The notes beneath the pieces are model-generated. The model did no database searches. It worked only from the letters and a program-made list of their open reading frames with translations, and was not told the origin of the DNA. Source: Clostridia bacterium (GTDB lineage: Bacteria; Bacillota_A; Clostridia; Oscillospirales; Acutalibacteraceae). From it: 5,199 nucleotides of DNA. Both the position numbers and the translations under genes were made by a program. Positions within the stretch are counted from its first letter, which is position 1. Each line of letters opens with the position of its first letter. Location of the stretch: contig JAFYUD010000246.1 of NCBI GenBank assembly GCA_017549665.1, forward strand, positions 1-5,199, read 5' to 3'. Below are positions 1 to 4,015 of the stretch, in pieces.

Positions 1-59
1 GGCCAGATCTGATAAACCGTCATTTCCTTGTACCAGTTTTTCTTTATATTATCGGACAT
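1..59 (-). CDS. GH13 family alpha-glucosidase/alpha-amylase-type enzyme, N-terminal fragment (runs off the left edge)
   Basis: Only the first 19 full codons plus two bases are present; the last codon (CCN) must be Pro. The 20 residues begin MSDNIKKNWYKE and end in VYQIWP. The W-Y-K-E-x-x-V-Y-Q-I-[YW]-P pattern is the start of the catalytic (beta/alpha)8 barrel in GH13 oligo-1,6-glucosidases, alpha-glucosidases and trehalose-6-phosphate hydrolases, where it normally continues R-S-F. These are cytoplasmic enzymes that cleave alpha-glucosidic bonds of imported maltodextrin or isomalto-oligosaccharides. The barrel motif lies only about ten residues from the start, so there is no room for a signal peptide. 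The ATG at 59 is supported by an AAAGGA ribosome binding site eight bases upstream and by a good promoter at 135-107. Substrate and subfamily cannot be decided from this fragment; sucrose phosphorylase-like or amylase-like GH13 members are alternatives. Confidence 0.75.
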   Translation of the reverse strand, partial: MSDNIKKNWYKEMTVYQIW

Positions 60-67
60 TAAAATCA

Positions 68-73
68 TCCTTT
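68..73 (-). promoter_or_regulatory. Ribosome binding site of the GH13 gene
   Basis: On the minus strand AAAGGA (within AAGGAAAGGATG, 77-66) lies eight bases before the ATG at 59. It matters because it supports calling a real start for a coding fragment of only 59 bases at the window edge. Confidence 0.7.
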
Positions 74-106
74 CCTTATAATTATTTATATAACTATACA
101 CACTAT

Positions 107-135
107 ATTTTACCATTAAAAAAGCGACTTGTAAA
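107..135 (-). promoter_or_regulatory. Sigma-70/SigA-type promoter for the GH13 gene, overlapping the upstream terminator
   Basis: On the minus strand the -35 box TTTACA (135-130, 5 of 6 matches to TTGACA) and the -10 box TAAAAT (112-107, 5 of 6 matches to TATAAT) are separated by exactly 17 bases. Transcription would start near 100, leaving a leader of about 40 bases before the ATG at 59. The -35 box falls at the loop/3' arm border of the terminator hairpin of the upstream HAD gene, and the spacer contains the terminator's T-tract. A perfect 10-base palindrome, AAGTATACTT (134-143), touches the -35 box and could be an operator, but it also lies in the hairpin loop and may mean nothing. Confidence 0.6.
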
Positions 136-157
136 GTATACTTACTCTACAAATCGC
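118..157 (-). terminator. Intrinsic (Rho-independent) terminator of the GNAT / membrane protein / HAD operon
   Basis: On the minus strand a 10-base-pair stem is formed by GCGATTTGTA (157-148) and TACAAGTCGC (133-124), with nine Watson-Crick pairs and one U-G pair. The 14-base loop is followed at once by six T residues (123-118). The U-G pair is a wobble only in the minus-strand transcript; on the plus strand it would be a C-A mismatch. That, and the position of the T-run, fix the direction. The hairpin begins about 20 bases after the stop codon of the HAD gene. Confidence 0.88.
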
Positions 158-177
158 AATGTGTTTTATTGTGCAAA

Positions 178-954
178 TTAAATATAATCGCAGAGCGCCT
201 TAAGATTCTTTGCAGCAACTGTTGCTCTGATTTCAGATTTTTCGTACATCTCGGGAGTCGTTACACCTGAGTAGACAAGCACGGACTTTGTGCAGTTTCT
301 TACACCGATTGCAATATCTGTTTCAAGTCTGTCACCGATGAAGCAGATTTCATCTCTCGTGCAGCCGAGTCTGTTTGTGACGAAGTCAACTGTATGACCG
401 TAAGGCTTTCCGATGATGATGTCGGGATATCTGCCCGTTGAAGCTGCAAACATCTCAATCATAGAGCCTGTATCGGGCATGAAGCCGACTGCGAGAGGAC
501 AGTTTTTGTCAGGATGTGTTGCAATGTATTCAGCGCCGTTTGCGATGTAATTTGCAGCCTTGTTGATTTTTTCGTAGGTAAGAGTTGTGTCGAAGCCGAG
601 AAGCACGATGTCGGGATTTTCGTCAACGAGATTAAGCTCAGCCTTCCTGCAATCAGAGGTGAAATTGTCGTTGCCGAGAAGGTAAATCTTCTTTCCGGGT
701 CTGTTTCTCTTGATAAAATCGATGGCAACGTGAGAGGATATAATGATTTTCTCCTCAGGCACGGGGTAGCCGATTTTAGTAAGCTTTGCGAGGCATTCTG
801 CAGCGTCGTGTGATGAGTTGTTTGTGAAGAAATAGAAGTCCTTGCCCTTTGCGGGAAGTGCGTCTGTGAATTCACTTGCACCCTCAATCATGTTGTCACC
901 AAGGTAGAATGTACCGTCCATATCGATGATGAAGTATTTTACGTCTTTTAACAT
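178..954 (-). CDS. HAD superfamily hydrolase, subfamily IIA (NagD / 4-nitrophenylphosphatase-like sugar phosphatase)
   Basis: A 258-residue cytoplasmic phosphatase of the usual HAD-IIA length (about 250-270). All four HAD motifs are visible. Motif I is D11-M-D13-G-T, giving the nucleophile and general acid/base aspartates. Motif II is T44-N-N-S-S. Motif III is the lysine of G-K183-P-Y-G. Motif IV is G-D208-R-L-E-T-D213-I, the Mg2+ ligands. The C2-type cap lies between motifs II and III (about residues 75-175) and contains A-T-H-P-D at 145-149, near the ATNPD typical of this subfamily. Members dephosphorylate sugar phosphates, p-nitrophenyl phosphate, glycerol phosphate or pyridoxal phosphate; the substrate cannot be read from sequence. 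The ATG at 954 has an AGGAGA ribosome binding site (966-961) six bases upstream. The gene follows the membrane protein gene after only 14 bases, so it is the last gene of that operon, and a strong terminator follows it. Confidence 0.92.
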   Translation of the reverse strand: MLKDVKYFIIDMDGTFYLGDNMIEGASEFTDALPAKGKDFYFFTNNSSHDAAECLAKLTKIGYPVPEEKIIISSHVAIDFIKRNRPGKKIYLLGNDNFTSDCRKAELNLVDENPDIVLLGFDTTLTYEKINKAANYIANGAEYIATHPDKNCPLAVGFMPDTGSMIEMFAASTGRYPDIIIGKPYGHTVDFVTNRLGCTRDEICFIGDRLETDIAIGVRNCTKSVLVYSGVTTPEMYEKSEIRATVAAKNLKALCDYI

Positions 955-968
955 ATTGATTCTCCTGT

Positions 969-2336
969 TTAAATAAAAATTGACATTATTATAACAAGCG
1001 CACAGCAGATGCCGAAGTATATGTGTACGCCTTTTGCACCGTTATCAAGGTGTATTTTTCCTTCTTCGATTTTTAACATATCGTAGAAGCAGATTTCGTA
1101 AACGGCAGAGTAGAGTATCATGGTTGACATCGTGTCAAAGGCACGGTCTGAAATGAGTACAATAACTGCAGTAAGAACAAAAATAAGTATATCGGGAAGA
1201 TTACGGATGGGGTGCTTTTTGCCAGTTTTGTTGCGTTTTTCTGCAAGCTCCTGAACAAGAACGAGAAGCAGAACGGGAAACGCAACAAGAGCTGTAACGT
1301 CGTGCGCACCAAGCATACCGAGAAGCAACGGGATTAAAGAATAAAGAGCAAATTCGGTGTAATCTGCAATTTTTCTGTACTTTCTGTACAAGCCGTTTTC
1401 TTTTGTTTTTACAAGATACTGAATGGTGTCAATAAGAAGTATTACTGCGTAAATAACAGCAATCAGATATGTTATATCTTTATTCTGAATGTAAGTGTGG
1501 AAGCCGTTTGCGTCGATAGTATTCAGCTTTTCAGCGAAAAGCGGCTTTGTCAGAATGAACGTAACTGCACAGCCGATACCGCCGATTGCACCGAGTGTGC
1601 ATTCCATAAGCTTCCACGCTTCAACGGCATTGATTTTGTGAAGCTTCTCAAAAAGTCGTCTGCCATTTTTGGAGGGGTGCTTTGCTCTGACCTGAAGATA
1701 CTGTGCAATCACCCAGCCGACAGCACCTGTAAGGAATGAGCCGAGAGTCATCACAAGTGCAGACCAATCTGATAAAACTGCTGAAAATGTGATTATTTCA
1801 ATAAGAATTCCCAGAAGACCGCCCCAGCATTCCTTACGCTTTACAGAGAAGTAAAATTTCGGGAATCTGTTGCTTTCAGGGGAGTGGGGATGATTGAAAA
1901 CAAGGTAAAAAACAACTGCGAAAACAGGTATAAGGCAGAAGAAAAGAATTATCTGCCACAGCTTGTAAAATCCTGAAACTGCTGAAATGAACATGGAAAC
2001 AAGTCCGCCGAAAATTCCGAACCATATTCCGCCCTTGATAAACAGTGCCGCAAGACCTTTTTTCAGGGTCGGAGAATTTGCTTCATTCATTGAAAGACCG
2101 AGTGTTTCGCCGTATGTCATGCAACCGCCGCCGTACATACACAGTGCGCCTGCACCGGCAAGAATCCACGGGGATGAAGAAAGCACCTGAGAGCCGGAAA
2201 AGGCAGCAATCAGAAGTCCCATAAATGCACCGGGAAGCATTGCGCCCTTTTCACCGCCGATTATCGTGCCACGCATGCCCCAGCCGTAGGAGACGGCAAC
2301 GGCTGAAAAAATTACGAAAAAGATATTTTCAATCAT
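969..2336 (-). CDS. Polytopic integral membrane protein of unknown function, 455 residues
   Basis: I do not recognise a named family. The protein is very hydrophobic, with about 12-14 likely membrane segments (roughly 3-20, 31-47, 57-77, 95-119, 125-147, 170-188, 192-213, 243-262, 286-308, 325-343, 345-362, 380-396, 402-418, 436-455). A long basic cytoplasmic-type loop lies at 214-235. There is no cleavable signal peptide; the first helix starts at residue 3. Two glycine-rich stretches carry charged residues inside or beside helices: R22-G-x-x-x-G-G-E29-K30-G-A-x-x-P-G-A and Y68-G-G-G-C-M-T-Y-G-E77-T. Such charged, Gly-rich helices are typical of transport or active-site positions. Related-looking G/A-rich segments recur at 92-116, 169-184, 192-214 and 240-262, which suggests internal repetition. 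The ATG at 2336 overlaps the stop of the acetyltransferase gene (ATGA), with AAGGTG (2347-2342) five bases upstream. A transporter or a membrane-bound enzyme acting on lipid or sugar is possible; neither is shown. Confidence 0.85.
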   Translation of the reverse strand: MIENIFFVIFSAVAVSYGWGMRGTIIGGEKGAMLPGAFMGLLIAAFSGSQVLSSSPWILAGAGALCMYGGGCMTYGETLGLSMNEANSPTLKKGLAALFIKGGIWFGIFGGLVSMFISAVSGFYKLWQIILFFCLIPVFAVVFYLVFNHPHSPESNRFPKFYFSVKRKECWGGLLGILIEIITFSAVLSDWSALVMTLGSFLTGAVGWVIAQYLQVRAKHPSKNGRRLFEKLHKINAVEAWKLMECTLGAIGGIGCAVTFILTKPLFAEKLNTIDANGFHTYIQNKDITYLIAVIYAVILLIDTIQYLVKTKENGLYRKYRKIADYTEFALYSLIPLLLGMLGAHDVTALVAFPVLLLVLVQELAEKRNKTGKKHPIRNLPDILIFVLTAVIVLISDRAFDTMSTMILYSAVYEICFYDMLKIEEGKIHLDNGAKGVHIYFGICCALVIIMSIFI

Positions 2337-2887
2337 AACAGCACCTTAGTCATCAGAGTGCCTTTCCCGAAGTTGAGAAATGCACAAAATCCGTTCTTTC
2401 TGTAAAATTTCACGGCATTTTTGTTGCTGTTGCTGACAACGAGCATAAGTCCGTTTACACCCTTTTCTTTAAGGTGTGAGGTGAGTGCCGAAAGAAGCTG
2501 AGAGCCGATGCCCTTACCCTGAAAAGCGGGGAGAATGTCTATGTGCATATGTGCATTGCATTTTTTTGAAGCAGGCATATGTGCAAGCATTTCACCGTAC
2601 GCAAACAGCTTTTTTATAAAACTGATTTTTTCGATTTTTTCAGCATAAGGCTTGAAATTCCTTCTGTAGTCTGCGAAGCTTTCTGCGCACATTATGTAGC
2701 CTACAGCATTGTCATCATCATCTGAAACAACAAAGCAGTTTTCAGGCTCTTTTTCGATGTAATAATCACAATAAAGACTGAGAATGAATTGCTTTTCCTC
2801 TTCAGGCTTTTCGGTGCATCCTGCTGTTACAAGACAGACATGACGGACATTTTCCTTGTCCTTTTCTTCATAGGGACGTATACGCAT
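2333..2887 (-). CDS. GNAT family N-acetyltransferase
   Basis: A 184-residue single-domain GNAT, the normal length for the family, which transfers an acetyl group from acetyl-CoA to an amine. The N-terminus M-R-I-R-P-Y-E-E-K-D is the usual first strand. Motif A, which binds the CoA pyrophosphate, is at 115-135: H-I-D-I-L-P-A-F-Q123-G-K-G126-I-G128. Motif B is at 151-167: V-S-N-S-N-K-N-A-V-K-F-Y-R-K-N-G-F, with the common N-x-x-A-x-x-F-Y form. The A-H-x-H-I-D-[IL]-L-P-x-[FY]-Q-G-K-G form of motif A resembles bacterial GNATs related to the C-terminal acetyltransferase-like domain of O-GlcNAcase; this is from memory and is not tested. It is the first gene of the minus-strand operon. The ATG at 2887 has AGAGGTG (2899-2893) five bases upstream, and the TGA overlaps the next ATG by ATGA, so the two proteins are probably translationally coupled. 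The acceptor substrate is unknown. Confidence 0.88.
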   Translation of the reverse strand: MRIRPYEEKDKENVRHVCLVTAGCTEKPEEEKQFILSLYCDYYIEKEPENCFVVSDDDDNAVGYIMCAESFADYRRNFKPYAEKIEKISFIKKLFAYGEMLAHMPASKKCNAHMHIDILPAFQGKGIGSQLLSALTSHLKEKGVNGLMLVVSNSNKNAVKFYRKNGFCAFLNFGKGTLMTKVLL

Positions 2888-2921
2888 CGTGTCACCTCTT
2901 CCGCATTTTTCTACAAGATAA

Positions 2922-2950
2922 AGTATATAAAAAAATTTAATAAATGTCTA
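2922..2950 (-). promoter_or_regulatory. Promoter of the GNAT / membrane protein / HAD operon
   Basis: On the minus strand TAGACA (2950-2945, 5 of 6 matches to TTGACA) and TATACT (2927-2922, 5 of 6 matches to TATAAT) are 17 bases apart, separated by an A/T-rich spacer with a run of seven T. The start of transcription would be near 2915, giving a leader of about 28 bases before the ATG at 2887. This is the best minus-strand promoter in the divergent region. Confidence 0.65.
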
Positions 2951-3008
2951 CTCTTTTTTTATAAAAACTATTTAATTATTTATTATGATGTGTTATAGTT
3001 GACATTAA
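2941..3008. repeat. Imperfect 12-base inverted repeat in the divergent promoter region (possible operator pair)
   Basis: TAAATGTCTACT (2941-2952) matches the reverse complement of AGTTGACATTAA (2997-3008) at 10 of 12 positions, sharing the core AATGTC/GACATT. The left half covers the -35 box of the leftward promoter, and the right half covers the end of the -10 box and the expected start site of the rightward promoter. The centres are 56 bases apart. In DNA this A/T-rich a few such matches are expected by chance, so the call is weak. Confidence 0.25.
2991..2999 (+). promoter_or_regulatory. Extended -10 promoter for the oxidoreductase / GH106-like operon
   Basis: TGTTATAGT contains the extended -10 form TG-n-TATAGT (5 of 6 matches to TATAAT). 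The sequence 17 bases upstream, TTTAAT (2971-2976), is only a weak -35 box, which is usual when the TG extension is present. Transcription would start near 3006, about 28 bases before the ATG at 3034. An AAGGA ribosome binding site (3021-3025) lies eight bases before that ATG. Confidence 0.5.
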
Positions 3009-3033
3009 GAATATCAAGAAAAGGAAAATATAT

Positions 3034-4005
3034 ATGAAATTTGCAACAATCGGTACATCATGGATTACCGACAGCTTTATAAAATCATCCGGTTATATTC
3101 CGTCTGCAGAAATAATTGCAGTGTATTCAAGAAGCATTGAAAAGGCAGAGAAATTCGCAAGGGAAGAGAATGTGCCTTGTTTTTACGATTCTCTTGAAGA
3201 AATGCTTGATAATAAGGAAATTGAGGCTGTATATATCGCAAGCCCCAATGTTGCGCATTTTGCACAGGCTAAAATGTGTCTTGAATACGGAAAGCATGTT
3301 ATCTGTGAAAAGCCTGCAGTTGTCACTTCTGAGCAACTGAAAGAAATTTATGCACTTGCTGACAGCAAGGGACTTGTTTTTCTTGAAGCTATGAAGTCAA
3401 TGCATTCTGACGGTCTTGAAATTATCAGAAATGAAATTGAAAATCTCGGTGACATAAAGACGGCAAGCATCGATTTCTCACAGCTTTCGTCAAAATATCC
3501 TGCGTACAAAAGAGGGGAGAATCCCAATATTTTCAATCCGGAGCTTTGCACAGGCGCACTGATGGATTTAGGCGTTTACTGTGTGTACTTTGTGCTTGAG
3601 CTTTTCGGTAAGCCTGACAGAGTTATTCCTCATTCCGATTTTCTTGATACCGGCGCAGACTATTCAGGCACACTGATTTTTGTTTACGGTAACAAGACTG
3701 TGACCGTTACCTATTCAAAGGTTGCAAACGGCTTTCTTCCGTCAAAAATTCTCGGTGAAGATGGCGCTGTTACGGTAAAATCTGTTTCAAAGCTTGTTGG
3801 CATAAACAGATATTTCAATGACGGAAGTATTACTGAGCTTTATCCCATGGTTGACGAAAATCTCGTTATGTCAAAGGAGATTGAAGCTTTTATCGGCTTT
3901 GTAAACGGTGAAAATGCAGATTATTATGACTATTGTAAGCAGATGGCATTTGATGTCTGTGAGATAATGGAAAATATCAGAAAAGAAAATAACTTCGGAT
4001 TTTAG
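3034..4005 (+). CDS. Gfo/Idh/MocA family NAD(P)-dependent oxidoreductase
   Basis: A 323-residue cytoplasmic dehydrogenase of typical length for the family. The N-terminal Rossmann domain (about 1-120) starts M-K-F-A-T-I-G-T-S-W-I-T. It continues to the hallmark C91-E-K93-P94, whose lysine binds cofactor and substrate. The C-terminal alpha/beta domain (about 121-323) has G174-A-L-M-D178-L-G180-V-Y182. Family members oxidise or reduce a hydroxyl or keto group of sugars, inositols or dihydrodiols. Y182 sits where many members have His. A Lys/Tyr pair of this kind is known in glucose-fructose oxidoreductase and is also seen in dihydrodiol dehydrogenase-like members, so this is the likely branch. 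The glycine motif reads G-T-S-W-I rather than the common G-x-G-x-[IA]. It is the first gene of a plus-strand operon, and its TAG stop lies inside the ribosome binding site of the GH106-like gene. A sugar substrate is inferred from that neighbour; the exact reaction is not known. Confidence 0.93.
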   Translation: MKFATIGTSWITDSFIKSSGYIPSAEIIAVYSRSIEKAEKFAREENVPCFYDSLEEMLDNKEIEAVYIASPNVAHFAQAKMCLEYGKHVICEKPAVVTSEQLKEIYALADSKGLVFLEAMKSMHSDGLEIIRNEIENLGDIKTASIDFSQLSSKYPAYKRGENPNIFNPELCTGALMDLGVYCVYFVLELFGKPDRVIPHSDFLDTGADYSGTLIFVYGNKTVTVTYSKVANGFLPSKILGEDGAVTVKSVSKLVGINRYFNDGSITELYPMVDENLVMSKEIEAFIGFVNGENADYYDYCKQMAFDVCEIMENIRKENNFGF

Positions 4006-4009
4006 GAGG
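4004..4009 (+). promoter_or_regulatory. Consensus ribosome binding site of the GH106-like gene, overlapping the preceding stop codon
   Basis: AGGAGG shares its first two bases with the TAG stop (4003-4005) of the oxidoreductase gene and lies six bases before the ATG at 4016. It fixes the start of the downstream gene and suggests that ribosomes finishing the first gene can readily start the second. Confidence 0.85.
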
Positions 4010-4015
4010 TTTATT

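Noticed and set aside
124..157. The same hairpin as a plus-strand terminator
   Set aside because: On the plus strand one stem pair becomes C-A, only a broken T stretch follows, and no plus-strand gene reads into it.
514..813. 99-codon plus-strand open frame inside the HAD gene
   Set aside because: It is the antisense shadow of a gene with all four HAD motifs. It has no start signal or recognisable domain.
2545..2585. 11-base direct repeat GCATATGTGCA (2545-2555 and 2575-2585)
   Set aside because: It lies inside the acetyltransferase gene, in phase 30 bases apart, and encodes two copies of Ala-His-Met in normal protein context. It is best explained by coding sequence, not by a repeat element.
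2789..2998. 69-codon plus-strand open frame across the acetyltransferase start and the divergent region
   Set aside because: It is antisense to a clear gene, has no ribosome binding site, and its tail is only A/T-rich promoter DNA giving low-complexity Lys/Tyr/Phe/Ile sequence.
2999..3004. Perfect consensus -35 box TTGACA on the plus strand
   Set aside because: A -10 box 17 bases downstream would fall at 3022-3027, which reads AGGAAA and is the ribosome binding site of the gene starting at 3034. The extended -10 at 2991-2999 is the better promoter.
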